Shown: positions 8,446-17,580 of the stretch, piece after piece | Position numbering within the stretch: the first letter of the stretch is position 1 | How the letters are laid out: every line of letters begins with the position of its first letter | NCBI GenBank assembly: GCA_910578665.1 | Contig: CAJTQU010000003.1 | Coordinates: forward strand, 62,001-126,000 | Length of the DNA: 64,000 bases | Source: an uncultured Muribaculaceae bacterium | Lineage (GTDB): Bacteria; Bacteroidota; Bacteroidia; Bacteroidales; Muribaculaceae | Direction: 5' to 3' | Program-made: the position numbers and the translations under genes | Notes under the pieces: model-generated | What the model saw: only the letters and a program-made list of their open reading frames with translations | The model's database searches: none | Told to the model about the DNA's origin: nothing

Positions 8446-9951
8446 TTATTCAAAAGTACCCTGGCGCAGATAATCTACCTCTTCCTGTGTGAGATAACGC
8501 CAACGTCCGCGCGGCAGATTCTTCTTTGTGAGACCGGCGAAATATACGCGGTCCAATTTAGTCACACGATAGCCCAGAGCCTCGAATATGCGGCGCACGA
8601 TACGGTTGCGGCCCGAATGAATCTCTATACCGGCCTGGTTGCGGTCAGAATCATTGACATAGCTGATAGCGTCGGCATGTATCTCTCCGTCTTCCAGCTC
8701 GATACCGTCGGCTATGCGCTGCATGTCTTCCTCCTCGATATCCTTGTCTGTCCAGACATGGTAGATCTTCTTCTTGACAAATTTGGGATGCGTGAGCTTT
8801 GAGGCGAGATCGCCGTCGTTGGTTAGCAGCAGCACGCCGGTTGTATTGCGGTCCAGACGTCCCACCGGATATATGCGCTCGTTGCAGGCATTCTTGACCA
8901 GATCAAGCACGGTTGTGCGTCCGTTGGGATCATCGCTCGTTGTGACACAGTCTTTGGGCTTGTTAAGCAGCACATAGCACCTGCGCTCGGGAACAACAGC
9001 CTTGCCGTCATATTCCACCACATCGTTACGCGTGATCTTAGTGCCCAGCTCAGTCACTACCTCGCCGTTCACCTTGACCAGACCAGCCGTGATGTGCTCG
9101 TCAGCCTCGCGACGTGAGCATACACCGGCATTGGCCATATACTTGTTCAGACGGATCGGTTCGTTCGGATCTATGTCTTCTATTACATAGTCTATCTGCT
9201 TGGGACGCGGTATAAACTGCTTTCCGGGACGCTGCTGGAAACGGTTCTGGCCCGGACGTTTGTATCCACCCTGGCCCGGACGCTGCTGGCCGTACTGCGG
9301 ACGTTGCTGGCCGTAACCGCCGGGACGCTGCTGGTGTCCGCCTGGACGGTTGTTATTATACGGACGCTGCTGGCCGTAACCATTGGGACGCTGGCCATAG
9401 TTGTTAGTGCGCGGACGGTAGCCACCCTCTCCTTCCGCACCCTGCTGCATGGGACGCTGCTGGTACGGACGCTGCTGGTAGGGACGCTGCTGGCCGTAGT
9501 TATTCTGGCGCTGCTGGCCGTAACCGTTGGGACGCTGCTGGTAGGGGCGTTGCTGGCCGTAATTGTTCTGGCGCTGCTGGCCGTAACCGTTGGGACGCTG
9601 CTGGTAGGGGCGTTGCTGGCCGTAATTGTTCTGGCGCTGGCCGTACTGCTGCGTATGGCCGTGCTGCATCTGTGAGTTTTCGGCATCCGAATCAGAGCCT
9701 GCCGCATCATTCTGCTGAGGACGGGGCTGATAGGGTCTCTGCTGATAAGGACGCTGCTGTCCGTAGCTGTTTGGGCGCTGCTGGTAAGGGCGAGACTGGT
9801 AAGGGCGCTGCATTCTGTCACCCTGGCTGTAGGAGTTGCGTTCCCCTGAATAATTAATCTTCTCGTAACGGGCTTCGCCATTTTCGGCAGAAGCCGCCGG
9901 CGTGGCGCTTACGCCAATACGCGGGCGTTTCGGTTTTTTTTCGTCTTCCAT
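8446..9951 (-). CDS. RluB/RsuA-family pseudouridine synthase with repetitive disordered N-terminus
   Basis: Converts a specific uridine in ribosomal RNA to pseudouridine. The enzyme occupies the C-terminal half: an S4 RNA-binding domain starts near residue 271 (IRLNKYMANAGVCSRREAD), and the catalytic Asp is D367 in YPVGRLDRNTTG. The first 260 or so residues are low-complexity, rich in Q, R, P, Y, G and N, built from QQRPY and NGYGQQR units; at DNA level 9541-9603 is a 63-bp unit that repeats directly into 9604-9639. Such tails occur on Bacteroidetes RluB homologues and are probably disordered and RNA-binding, but that role is inferred. First gene of the rluB-asnS unit, with a good promoter at 10068-10098. 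Confidence 0.93.
   Translation of the reverse strand: MEDEKKPKRPRIGVSATPAASAENGEARYEKINYSGERNSYSQGDRMQRPYQSRPYQQRPNSYGQQRPYQQRPYQPRPQQNDAAGSDSDAENSQMQHGHTQQYGQRQNNYGQQRPYQQRPNGYGQQRQNNYGQQRPYQQRPNGYGQQRQNNYGQQRPYQQRPYQQRPMQQGAEGEGGYRPRTNNYGQRPNGYGQQRPYNNNRPGGHQQRPGGYGQQRPQYGQQRPGQGGYKRPGQNRFQQRPGKQFIPRPKQIDYVIEDIDPNEPIRLNKYMANAGVCSRREADEHITAGLVKVNGEVVTELGTKITRNDVVEYDGKAVVPERRCYVLLNKPKDCVTTSDDPNGRTTVLDLVKNACNERIYPVGRLDRNTTGVLLLTNDGDLASKLTHPKFVKKKIYHVWTDKDIEEEDMQRIADGIELEDGEIHADAISYVNDSDRNQAGIEIHSGRNRIVRRIFEALGYRVTKLDRVYFAGLTKKNLPRGRWRYLTQEEVDYLRQGTFE
9541..9639. repeat. 63-bp tandem repeat inside the pseudouridine synthase gene
   Basis: Bases 9541-9603 form one unit and 9604-9639 repeat its first 36 bases identically; more diverged copies of the same GGACGCTGCTGG-type unit extend over about 9220-9800. 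Each unit codes for 21 residues (RPYQQRPNGYGQQRQNNYGQQ, cyclically), so copy changes keep the frame and would only lengthen or shorten the disordered tail. Confidence 0.9.
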
Positions 9952-10067
9952 TTTTTGATTGAAAAGGTTGTATCACGCAGCATCGCTGCTGCAATTAAAG
10001 TAAGAATGGTTAATCCCCACTTATAATCTAAGATGTTTAATAAATATTATCCGTGTAAAATATGAGG

Positions 10068-10098
10068 CAAAATTAATAAAAATCTATATAACCGCAAA
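10068..10098 (-). promoter_or_regulatory. Promoter of the rluB-asnS unit
   Basis: On the minus strand a TTTG (complement of 10095-10098) is followed after 19 bp by TAATTTTG (complement of 10068-10075), a full match to the Bacteroidetes consensus. Transcription would start near 10062, giving a leader of about 110 nt with a small GCAGC/GCTGC hairpin around 9978-9993. Confidence 0.75.
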
Positions 10099-10146
10099 AC
10101 AGCCATGGCAAAATCGCTGTCATACGGCAAGCAGACCGGCGCCGCT

Positions 10147-10959
10147 TCACCCACACGGCACGGGATCGAGAGTGTCGATCCAGCCCAGTGACACAAACGG
10201 TGCCTGCGGAGCGGCAAACGGTGCCGTACGGTCCAGCAGTACCGGCACAACCGATACAATGCCGTGGTCCAGACAGTAAATATCGGTGTCGGTGGCTTCC
10301 GGCTCGGCATTCACCATATGGCCGGCAAGCATATAAAACGGATGGCCGGAGGGATCGCGGTACTCGACATACTCATCGCTCCAGTTGCCACGGCATCCGC
10401 GCACCAGCCTCATGCCTGACGGCGAGGAGGCCGAGGCCGGTATATTGACATTCAGACACACTCCGTCGGGCAGTCCGTGCTCTATCACACCTGCCACGAC
10501 AGCTCTTACAAAAGGCCGGCAAGGCTCAAAATCAGCCTTGTGGCTATGGTCTGTCAGGGAGAAACCTATTGACGGAACACCGAAAGCACACCCCTCGAAA
10601 GCGGCGCCCATGGTGCCTGAATACACCACGTTGACCGATGCGTTGGAGCCATGGTTTATACCTGTGACCACGAGGTCGGGACGCCGGCCGAGTATAGCAT
10701 GCCAGGCCAGTTTCACACAGTCCACCGGGGTGCCGTTGGTAGAATACATCTCGGCGCCCATATACGGAGGCAGTGTATTTATCCGCAGTGCTCCCGTGAC
10801 GGTAAGGGCCATGCTCTGTCCTGAACGCGGCCCGTCGGGACACACGCACACTATATCAGCCATGTCGGATATGAAATCTATAAGCCGGTGCACGCCCGGC
10901 GCCTGTATGCCGTCGTCGTTTGTTATCAGTATGAGAGGTCGTTTGTTATCCTTGGTCAT
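10147..10959 (-). CDS. surE: 5'/3'-nucleotidase SurE
   Basis: Metal-dependent nucleoside monophosphate phosphatase linked to stress survival. The 270-residue protein shows the acidic metal site ITNDDGIQAPG (N14, D15, D16), the serine-bearing GPRSGQSMALT segment, STNGTPVDCVKLA and the GINHGSNASVNVVYSGTMGAA loop, all in the right order. Its ATG overlaps the stop of the upstream glycosyltransferase by 4 bp. It is the last gene of the mtaB-LpxL-GT2-surE operon. I see no clear terminator between its stop and the rluB promoter. Confidence 0.95.
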   Translation of the reverse strand: MTKDNKRPLILITNDDGIQAPGVHRLIDFISDMADIVCVCPDGPRSGQSMALTVTGALRINTLPPYMGAEMYSTNGTPVDCVKLAWHAILGRRPDLVVTGINHGSNASVNVVYSGTMGAAFEGCAFGVPSIGFSLTDHSHKADFEPCRPFVRAVVAGVIEHGLPDGVCLNVNIPASASSPSGMRLVRGCRGNWSDEYVEYRDPSGHPFYMLAGHMVNAEPEATDTDIYCLDHGIVSVVPVLLDRTAPFAAPQAPFVSLGWIDTLDPVPCG

Positions 10960-11975
10960 TTCTTCTGTCTTTTTATATAATGGTCTATTATTATATTACG
11001 CCGGGCGCCGGGCAGGGAGGCCAGTATGTCGGTATCCGGAAACGAGGTGTAGTTACGGCGCATGCGGCGGAAATCACGATGGGCGCGGAGTATGGCCGCG
11101 GCATTGCGAAAATCAAATCTGAGCATAAACATGCCCCACGCTAGAGTGTCATACAGCCGGCGGATGAACAATTTACGCCGGCCCGTGCGGCGCGGCAGGT
11201 TTTTATGCAACAGCAGCAGGTTATTGCGGAAATTCAGATATGTTTTCTTAGGATTGCCCTGGGCCAGGGAAGCGCCGCCCACGTGATAGACTACCGAATC
11301 CGGCACACACACGATGCCGTAACCGGCCGCGTGTATGCGACAGCACAAATCGATCTCTTCCATATGCGCGAAGAAGTCTGGATCAAGACCGCCGGCCTCT
11401 AAATATAACGCGGTGCGCACCAGCATGGCCGCACCTGACGCCCACGCCACCGGTGCAGCCTGACCGTCATACTGCCCGGTGTCTGCCTCTATCGACGAAA
11501 AGAGGCGTCCTCGACAATAAGGATAGCCGTTGCGGTCCAGCAGTCCGCCTGCGGCACCGGCATACTCAAACATTTCTTTCTGCCTGTAACTGCGTATCTT
11601 GGGCTGCAATGCCCCACACTCCGGATGGCTCTCCATATAGTCGAGCAGAGGGTCAAGCCAACCGGGAGTGACCTGCACGTCTGAATTGAGCAGAAGGGTC
11701 AGCGGATAGCCTGTCTGCTCGATAGCACGGTTGTAGCCAGCGGCAAAACCGAGATTTTCAGGGAAACGCAATACCTTTACGCCCGGACAGTTCAGCTTTA
11801 TCCATTCCGCAGAACCGTCTGTAGAGCCGTTGTCGGCCACTATCAGGTCGGCACGGGAGGAGACGGTGTATTTCTCCGCCAGGGGGAGGAATTCGCGTAA
11901 CAGGTTTATACCGTTCCAGTTCAATATGATGACGGCCGCCTGTTTGCCTGTATATTGTGTGATATGGTCTGTCAT
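10956..11975 (-). CDS. Family 2 glycosyltransferase
   Basis: A 339-residue GT-A enzyme that probably adds a sugar to a lipid-linked or envelope glycan. The nucleotide-binding start VIILNWNG, the ADNGSTDGS block and the LLNSDVQVTPGWLDPLL metal motif (DxD replaced by SDV, normal for this subgroup) are visible, as is AHMEEIDLCCRIHAAGY in the acceptor region; these features match the rhamnosyltransferase-like GT2 subgroup. It overlaps both neighbours by 4 bp, an acyltransferase for lipid A on one side and surE on the other, so an envelope job is likely. Sugar and acceptor cannot be told. Confidence 0.92.
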   Translation of the reverse strand: MTDHITQYTGKQAAVIILNWNGINLLREFLPLAEKYTVSSRADLIVADNGSTDGSAEWIKLNCPGVKVLRFPENLGFAAGYNRAIEQTGYPLTLLLNSDVQVTPGWLDPLLDYMESHPECGALQPKIRSYRQKEMFEYAGAAGGLLDRNGYPYCRGRLFSSIEADTGQYDGQAAPVAWASGAAMLVRTALYLEAGGLDPDFFAHMEEIDLCCRIHAAGYGIVCVPDSVVYHVGGASLAQGNPKKTYLNFRNNLLLLHKNLPRRTGRRKLFIRRLYDTLAWGMFMLRFDFRNAAAILRAHRDFRRMRRNYTSFPDTDILASLPGARRNIIIDHYIKRQKK

Positions 11976-12892
11976 TTCTTCTTGCTTTTTTTCGGCAGGC
12001 GCCAGCGGTTATGGCTCCACAGATAAGCTTCGGGGGTGCGGCGTATCTGTTCTTCGAGCGATGCCGCATAACGCTTTGTTATATCGCCGGGGTACTCCGA
12101 ACGAGGATGGTCTGACAACACCCGTATAGCAGACACGTAACGCCCCCTGCCCTCCACACGCGTGTCAAAATACATGATCACCGCGTCTAATTTCGACGCA
12201 AGCTCCTCGGTCCCCCCTATAAATGGTGTGTCACGTCCCATAAAGGGAACGGTAAACACCCGGCCGGAATGAGAAGGTTTCTGGTCGGACAGAAAGCCGC
12301 ATATCCATCTTACATCGTCACGCCGCCAGGTGAGCAGCCTGCGAAACACCTCTTTCATCGGTATGCTTGTGTTATAGCGTGAACGCAGACGCAGAAACCA
12401 CCTGTCAAACCATGGCTGCCGCAACGGACGATAGACATGCGAGAACCGGGCTGTAGAAGATGTCTCGCACCACAATCCCATCGATGTTATCCACTCCCAG
12501 TTGCCGAAATGCGAAGTATATATCACTATGTCGCGTCCTGATTCAAGAGTAGAGTCTATTATTTCGGTATTCTCAAAACGCATGCGGCGCATCAGAACGC
12601 GACGCGACATAAAAGGGAACTTGACTGTCTCCACGAAATAATCAGCCAGATGCCGGTAAAAACGCCTGGCCATACGCCGGCGTTCCGCGGCTCCGAGATC
12701 GGGAAAACAACTGTCTATATTGGCGGCAACTACCCGGCGGCGGTAACGCACTATGTCCCTTGCCAGAAAGGCAATGCCGTCAGACAGAACATACAGTGCC
12801 GGAAAAGGCAGCAATGCGAGCAGGCGGAGCAGAAGCCCGACCGGCAGGAACGCTATGCGCAACGGCAGCGAAAGAGAACTTGGTCCGGCCAT
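11972..12892 (-). CDS. LpxL/HtrB-family lipid A acyltransferase
   Basis: Inner-membrane acyltransferase expected to add a secondary fatty acyl chain to lipid A or a related lipid. One hydrophobic helix lies at about residues 12-45. The catalytic His/acid pair is in HFGNWE (H128 and E133), and FRPLR-like YRPLRQPWFDRW and the later LASKLDAVIMYF segments follow in family order. Length (306 residues) is normal for the family. The stop overlaps the glycosyltransferase start by 4 bp; mtaB ends 8 bp upstream. Confidence 0.92.
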   Translation of the reverse strand: MAGPSSLSLPLRIAFLPVGLLLRLLALLPFPALYVLSDGIAFLARDIVRYRRRVVAANIDSCFPDLGAAERRRMARRFYRHLADYFVETVKFPFMSRRVLMRRMRFENTEIIDSTLESGRDIVIYTSHFGNWEWITSMGLWCETSSTARFSHVYRPLRQPWFDRWFLRLRSRYNTSIPMKEVFRRLLTWRRDDVRWICGFLSDQKPSHSGRVFTVPFMGRDTPFIGGTEELASKLDAVIMYFDTRVEGRGRYVSAIRVLSDHPRSEYPGDITKRYAASLEEQIRRTPEAYLWSHNRWRLPKKSKKK

Positions 12893-12899
12893 ATTTTCT

Positions 12900-14213
12900 T
12901 CAGATTATCACGGCACTGAGAGAGTCGCCGTCTATAGGCTCCCCTATCCTGACATTAGTTATCGTATTAACCAGCAACGGATTGTGAGGCACAGCCACAC
13001 GCAGATAATTGTCTGTGAAACCATGCATCATCTCCGATCCGTGGTGAGGTGCCTCCCACAGCACTGGTCGTTCTGTGCCTGCGGCCGCCCGGCGAAACTC
13101 GCGGTATTTCGCATTGCCCAGGCTGATAAGTTCTGACACGCGGCGGTGCTTTTCTTCTTGAGACACTGCACCATCTATTTCCAGCGCCCGTGTACCGGGC
13201 CGCTCGCTGTACGGAAACACGTGCAGCTGCTGGACAGGAAGCGAGGCGACAAACGCCCTGGAGCGTTCCCATTCCACGGGAGTCTCGCCGCGCGTGCCAG
13301 CCATGACATCCACACCGATGAACGCGTGGGGCATAAGTTCTCGTATAAGTCTGACGCGAGAGGCAAACAGAGCCGTGTCATAGTGGCGGCGCATAAGCTC
13401 CAACACCTTGTCAGAACCGCTCTGCAGCGGTATATGGAAATGAGGCATAAAGGCTCTGGCTGACAAAGCCACCCATTCTATTATATCGGGAGTAAGCAGG
13501 TTGGGCTCTATCGAGGAGATTCGGAATCTGGAAATACCCTCGACCTCGTCAAGAGCCTTTATGAGATCAAAAAACGTATCATCGCGGCCCTTTCCGAAAT
13601 CACCCACATTCACACCGGTTATTACAATCTCCCGTCCCCCTTCGCGCGCCACATCACGCGCCTGTGCCACAATACTTTCTATAGTGCCCGAGCGCGAACG
13701 CCCCCTGGCCATCGGTATGGTGCAGTATGTACACCAATAGTCACAGCCGTCCTGCACCTTAAGGAAATAACGGGTGCGGTCGCCGCGTTCGCACGAAGGG
13801 CGGAATTCCCTTATGTCCCGGGCCGGCATCACCTCCACTATCTGGCACCGCTCTGACAGCCAGCGGTCTATAAATGTGTCCAGAAGCAGTTTCTCATTGC
13901 TTCCGGCCACCACGGCCACACCCGGAAGCGAGGCGACTTCCTCTTTTTTGAGTTGCGCGTAACAGCCTGTAACCACTATGGCCGCGTCGGGATGGCGCTG
14001 GTGCAGCCGGCGTATGAGCTGGCGTCCTTTCTTGTCTGCGACCTCGGTAACAGAGCATGTGTTGACTACGCATATATCAGGATCTGCGTCTTCGTCAACA
14101 CGCATGAATCCCTTATCAGACAACAATTTGCCGATAACCGACGTCTCTGCGAAATTGAGTTTGCACCCTAATGTGTGGAAACTGGCTTTTAATGGTGGAA
14201 AATGTGCGGACAT
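12900..14213 (-). CDS. mtaB: tRNA t6A37 methylthiotransferase MtaB
   Basis: Radical SAM methylthiotransferase that adds the 2-methylthio group to t6A at position 37 of tRNAs reading ANN codons. The 437-residue protein has the N-terminal cluster cysteines C17, C53 and C84 and the radical SAM cysteines C157, C161 and C164 (GCDYWCTYC); a short TRAM-like C-terminal region ends the chain. The order LGCKLNFAE then VNTCSVTEVA distinguishes MtaB from MiaB and RimO. First gene of a leftward operon ending at surE. Confidence 0.93.
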   Translation of the reverse strand: MSAHFPPLKASFHTLGCKLNFAETSVIGKLLSDKGFMRVDEDADPDICVVNTCSVTEVADKKGRQLIRRLHQRHPDAAIVVTGCYAQLKKEEVASLPGVAVVAGSNEKLLLDTFIDRWLSERCQIVEVMPARDIREFRPSCERGDRTRYFLKVQDGCDYWCTYCTIPMARGRSRSGTIESIVAQARDVAREGGREIVITGVNVGDFGKGRDDTFFDLIKALDEVEGISRFRISSIEPNLLTPDIIEWVALSARAFMPHFHIPLQSGSDKVLELMRRHYDTALFASRVRLIRELMPHAFIGVDVMAGTRGETPVEWERSRAFVASLPVQQLHVFPYSERPGTRALEIDGAVSQEEKHRRVSELISLGNAKYREFRRAAAGTERPVLWEAPHHGSEMMHGFTDNYLRVAVPHNPLLVNTITNVRIGEPIDGDSLSAVII

Positions 14214-14237
14214 TGGCCGTAAGTATAATTTCTGACT

Positions 14238-14277
14238 ACAAAGTTAGTGATTTTTTCGTAATTTTTATTAACTTTGT
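14238..14277. promoter_or_regulatory. Divergent promoter boxes forming an inverted repeat
   Basis: ACAAAGTTA at 14238-14246 and TAACTTTGT at 14269-14277 are exact inverted copies separated by an AT-rich 22 bp. Read on the minus strand the first is a TAACTTTG promoter box for mtaB; read on the plus strand the second is the same box pointing at the ligase gene. Neither has a convincing upstream TTTG, so the pair may equally be an operator. Confidence 0.5.
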
Positions 14278-14407
14278 GGGTGGTAGAGTGTTTATAAAAA
14301 GGTATGCCGGGCCGCCGGATTTGTCATCCTGCCTGACACATATGACTATCCGTTTCAGCAACAAAGGATTACAGAACTAAAATATCCGTCTGCGAGCAAG
14401 GCATACA

Positions 14408-14415
14408 TAAATTTG
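14408..14415 (+). promoter_or_regulatory. Possible -7 box of the acyl-CoA ligase gene
   Basis: TAAATTTG matches the TAnnTTTG consensus and sits 24 bp before the ATG at 14440, but no TTTG is found at the right distance upstream. Confidence 0.45.
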
Positions 14416-14439
14416 TACCATCTCTAAAAAAGAAAGACG

Positions 14440-16104
14440 ATGTATAGATACCCCGATAATTTTATCAAGCTTTACGAAAAAAGCTTCAGACGCAATGCCG
14501 AACTGCCAGCGCTGTCACTGTACGGCGAGCAGGGAACAATGAGTTATCTGCGACTTGCGGCCAACATAGCGCGGGCCCACATACTTTTCCAGAACCTGGG
14601 GCTGCGGCGCGGCGACAGGGTGGCACTCTATGCCAAAGACAGCGATGTATGGGTAGAGGCATTCATGGCAGTCATAACCTACGGCGCCACCGTGGTGCCG
14701 GTACTGCCAGACTTCACTCCGGAAGATGCCACCAACATACTGAACCACTGCGAGGCAAAGCTATTGCTGGCAGGCGACCAGCTGTTTGACAAACTTGATT
14801 TCAAGAAGCTGAAGCATGTGGAGGCCGTGCTCTCTCTCATAAAACCAGGTATGCTCGCCGCAAAAGACCCGGCCAAGGTGGTACGCCTGCTGGAACGCCT
14901 GGGCGACGACTTCCAGAAGATGTATCCGCAGGGCTTCACCGCCGACGATATACATTACCGCCAGGTCGACAACAACTCTGTGATAGTGCTCAACTACACG
15001 TCTGGCACCACGGGATTTTCCAAAGGTGTCATGCTGACGGGGTGGAATCTTGCCGGCAACGTGGTGTTCGGCCTGCGCTCAGGTCTGCATTTCACCCGTT
15101 CAAGGGTACTAACATTCCTCCCACTGGCCCACGCCTACGGATGCGCTTTCGACATGCTCACACCGCTGGCAGCAGGCTCACACATCACTGTGCTGGGCCG
15201 CACTCCCTCGCCGGCAGTATTGCTGGGCGCTTTCGCCGAAGTAAAGCCGCACCTGATCCTGTGCGTGCCGCTGGTACTTGAGAAAATTTACCGCAAGCGC
15301 ATTCTTCCAGCCATGTCCGAGCCTAAAGTACGGCGCATGCTGGCCATGCCCGGACTGCGCCACCTGGTATACCGCAAACTGCGCGCCCGGCTGACAGCGG
15401 CTCTGGGAGGATGTTTCAAAGAGGTGGTTGTCGGAGGTGCCGCGCTCAGCACCGAAGTAGAAGAATTCCTGCACAGCATAAAATTCCCGTTCACCGTGGG
15501 CTACGGCATGACCGAATGCGGCCCCCTCATCAGCTATACCACCCCCAGACAATTCATACCCACGTCGGTGGGACGCACACTGCCTGAAATCATGGAAACG
15601 CGCATAGACAGTACAGACCCGCAAAACATACCGGGCGAGGTGCTTGTCCGGGGCCAGAACGTGATGAAAGGCTATTTTAATAACGAAGATGCCACACAGG
15701 CAGTCATGGACAAAGACGGATGGTTCCACACCGGAGACATGGGCACGCGCAATCCCGACGGGACACTGTTCCTGCGCGGACGCTGCAAGTCTATGATACT
15801 GTCGGCGTCAGGCCAAAACATATATCCCGAAGAGCTGGAGGCCCGGTTAAACGACATGCCTTTTGTGGCCGAAAGCCTGGTGGTAGACCGGGGCGGCAAA
15901 ATCACTGCGCTCATATATCCAGATGCCGAAGCGCTGGAAAGCCGGAATATACCGGCAGACAAAGTGGAACTTCTCATGGAAAAGATACGCGCCAAAGTAA
16001 ACTCGCGCCTCGCTCCATATGAGCGGATAGCCGCTGTCGAAATCATGAAGGAGGAATTCAAGAAAACCCCCAAGCGTTCGATCAAACGCTACATGTACAT
16101 CTGA
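14440..16104 (+). CDS. AMP-binding long-chain acyl-CoA synthetase
   Basis: Activates fatty acids to acyl-AMP and then acyl-CoA. The 554-residue ANL-superfamily protein has the P-loop-like A3 motif YTSGTTGFSKGV at 186-197, the GYGMTECGP (A5) block, the WFHTGDMG hinge region and a C-terminal lysine motif KKTPKRSIKRY. No transmembrane anchor is obvious, and the protein is shorter at the N-terminus than E. coli FadD-type enzymes with insertions. It stands alone between divergent mtaB and the recF operon; membrane lipid recycling is a likely role in an organism with no visible beta-oxidation genes nearby. Confidence 0.92.
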   Translation: MYRYPDNFIKLYEKSFRRNAELPALSLYGEQGTMSYLRLAANIARAHILFQNLGLRRGDRVALYAKDSDVWVEAFMAVITYGATVVPVLPDFTPEDATNILNHCEAKLLLAGDQLFDKLDFKKLKHVEAVLSLIKPGMLAAKDPAKVVRLLERLGDDFQKMYPQGFTADDIHYRQVDNNSVIVLNYTSGTTGFSKGVMLTGWNLAGNVVFGLRSGLHFTRSRVLTFLPLAHAYGCAFDMLTPLAAGSHITVLGRTPSPAVLLGAFAEVKPHLILCVPLVLEKIYRKRILPAMSEPKVRRMLAMPGLRHLVYRKLRARLTAALGGCFKEVVVGGAALSTEVEEFLHSIKFPFTVGYGMTECGPLISYTTPRQFIPTSVGRTLPEIMETRIDSTDPQNIPGEVLVRGQNVMKGYFNNEDATQAVMDKDGWFHTGDMGTRNPDGTLFLRGRCKSMILSASGQNIYPEELEARLNDMPFVAESLVVDRGGKITALIYPDAEALESRNIPADKVELLMEKIRAKVNSRLAPYERIAAVEIMKEEFKKTPKRSIKRYMYI

Positions 16105-16116
16105 CTTTACGGCGCT

Positions 16117-16148
16117 GTTGCTGCATTCGGCTTTTTTGCGTAATTTTG
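16117..16148 (+). promoter_or_regulatory. Promoter of the recF operon
   Basis: GTTG at 16117-16120 and TAATTTTG at 16141-16148, 20 bp apart, match the Bacteroidetes consensus. Transcription would start near 16153, leaving a leader of only about 10-14 nt before the recF ATG at 16166. Confidence 0.8.
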
Positions 16149-16165
16149 CAGCGTAGCTACGACCC

Positions 16166-17281
16166 ATGAGACTCGACCACATATCCATACTAAACTTCAA
16201 GAATATAGCGGAAGCCGAAATAGACTTCTGCGAGGGTGTCAACTGCCTCGTGGGCGCCAACGGGATGGGAAAGAGCAATATGCTCGAGGCCGTCTACTAT
16301 CTGAGTATGACGCGGTCGTTCCTGCGACTGCCAGATACAGAAGTGATGCGCCACGGTTCTCAGGCCATGATGGTGCGGGGCGACTATACGACCGATTCGG
16401 GACGAAACGAACAGGTAAGCATAGGCTACAGCCCTGAGCGCCGCAAGGTGCTCAGGCGCGGCGGCAAGGAATACCGGCGCATGTCTGCCCATATAGGCAC
16501 CCTGCCGGTAGTACTGGTGTCTCCGCAGGACCACTTCCTGATCACAGGCTCGCCCGAAGAACGGCGCAGACTGATGGATACTGTCATATCACAGGCCGAC
16601 GCGGCCTACCTGTCACAATTAATACGTTATAATAAGGCCCTGCAGCAACGCAATTCTCTATTGCGGCAGGGGCTGTCAGACCCCCTGCTGACCGAAAGCC
16701 TCGAAATCCAGATGGAGGATGCCGCAACGGCCATATTCAAAGCCAGGCAGAATCTTGTAGAAGCACTGCGCGAACCTTTCTGCCGTTATTATGCCGCGAT
16801 AGCCGGCGCAGGGGAACAGCCCGGAATGCTGTATGAAAGCGTCATGGCACACAAGACCCTGCGAAAGGCTTTTGATGACAGCCGGCGCCGCGACTCCGCG
16901 CTGGGCCACACCAGCGAGGGAATACACCGTGACGATCTTGCCCTGCAGCTCGACAGACATGACCTGCGCAGACTCGGATCTCAGGGACAGATGAAGACGT
17001 ATACGATAGCGCTGCGCATGGCCGTGTTCGAGTATCTGCATTCGCAATGCGGCATATCGCCGCTGCTTTTGCTTGACGATATATTCGACAAGCTAGACGC
17101 CGCCCGTGTGCAGAACATCATGCAGGTAGTGAGCGATTCCGACGTGTTCGGCCAGATATTCATCACCGACACGGGCAGGGAACATATCGACACTATACTG
17201 GACAATGTGCCGGGGCAACACCTGCTGCTGGGTGTCGAGAGTGGACGTTATACTATTCTCAAATCATCCCGACGGCCATGA
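16166..17281 (+). CDS. recF: DNA replication and repair protein RecF
   Basis: ATP-binding SMC-like protein that loads RecA at gaps together with RecO and RecR. The 371-residue protein has Walker A GANGMGKS at 30-37, the ABC signature region after HTSEGIHRDDL, and Walker B LLLLDDIFDKLD near residues 299-310. The lysine and serine of Walker A are intact although MG replaces the common QG. It starts an eight-gene rightward operon, and its stop overlaps the next ATG by 4 bp. The pairing of recF with a DUF721 gene is widespread in bacteria. Confidence 0.96.
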   Translation: MRLDHISILNFKNIAEAEIDFCEGVNCLVGANGMGKSNMLEAVYYLSMTRSFLRLPDTEVMRHGSQAMMVRGDYTTDSGRNEQVSIGYSPERRKVLRRGGKEYRRMSAHIGTLPVVLVSPQDHFLITGSPEERRRLMDTVISQADAAYLSQLIRYNKALQQRNSLLRQGLSDPLLTESLEIQMEDAATAIFKARQNLVEALREPFCRYYAAIAGAGEQPGMLYESVMAHKTLRKAFDDSRRRDSALGHTSEGIHRDDLALQLDRHDLRRLGSQGQMKTYTIALRMAVFEYLHSQCGISPLLLLDDIFDKLDAARVQNIMQVVSDSDVFGQIFITDTGREHIDTILDNVPGQHLLLGVESGRYTILKSSRRP

Positions 17282-17568
17282 AACGCACCTCGCCAATGTC
17301 CATAGCCGAAATCGTGGACAAGGTAATCAAATCAAACAATCTGGAGGAGGGGATGCTCTCACACCGGGCCATGACTGTATGGAGCGAAGTGGTAGGCCCC
17401 GTGATCAACCGCCACACAGTCGAACGCAGGGTATACCGCGGCGTGCTATATGTGCGTATCAATTCCGCCCCGGTGCGGCAGGAACTCTCCATGCAGCGCA
17501 ACCTGCTGCTTGACGCCCTCAACAAGGCGCTGGGCCGACAGGTGCTTAACGATATAAAATTCATGTAA
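17278..17568 (+). CDS. DUF721/DciA-like protein
   Basis: A 96-residue protein of the DUF721 type, a KH-like domain that in DciA proteins helps load the replicative helicase DnaB. Visible family features are an N-terminal helix, the VWSEVVGPVINRHT block (usual form W..vvG..va.hT) and the strand-turn-strand ending LYVRINSAPVRQELSMQ. It is as short as Bacteroidetes members usually are, lacking extensions. The 4-bp overlap with recF suggests a shared role in replication or repair. A direct helicase-loading function is inferred. Confidence 0.82.
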   Translation: MKRTSPMSIAEIVDKVIKSNNLEEGMLSHRAMTVWSEVVGPVINRHTVERRVYRGVLYVRINSAPVRQELSMQRNLLLDALNKALGRQVLNDIKFM

Positions 17569-17580
17569 ATAAGTAACGCA

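Noticed and set aside
9220..9800. CRISPR-like array of short repeats
   Set aside because: The repeats are multiples of three, in frame with an intact gene, and have no unique spacers of constant length.
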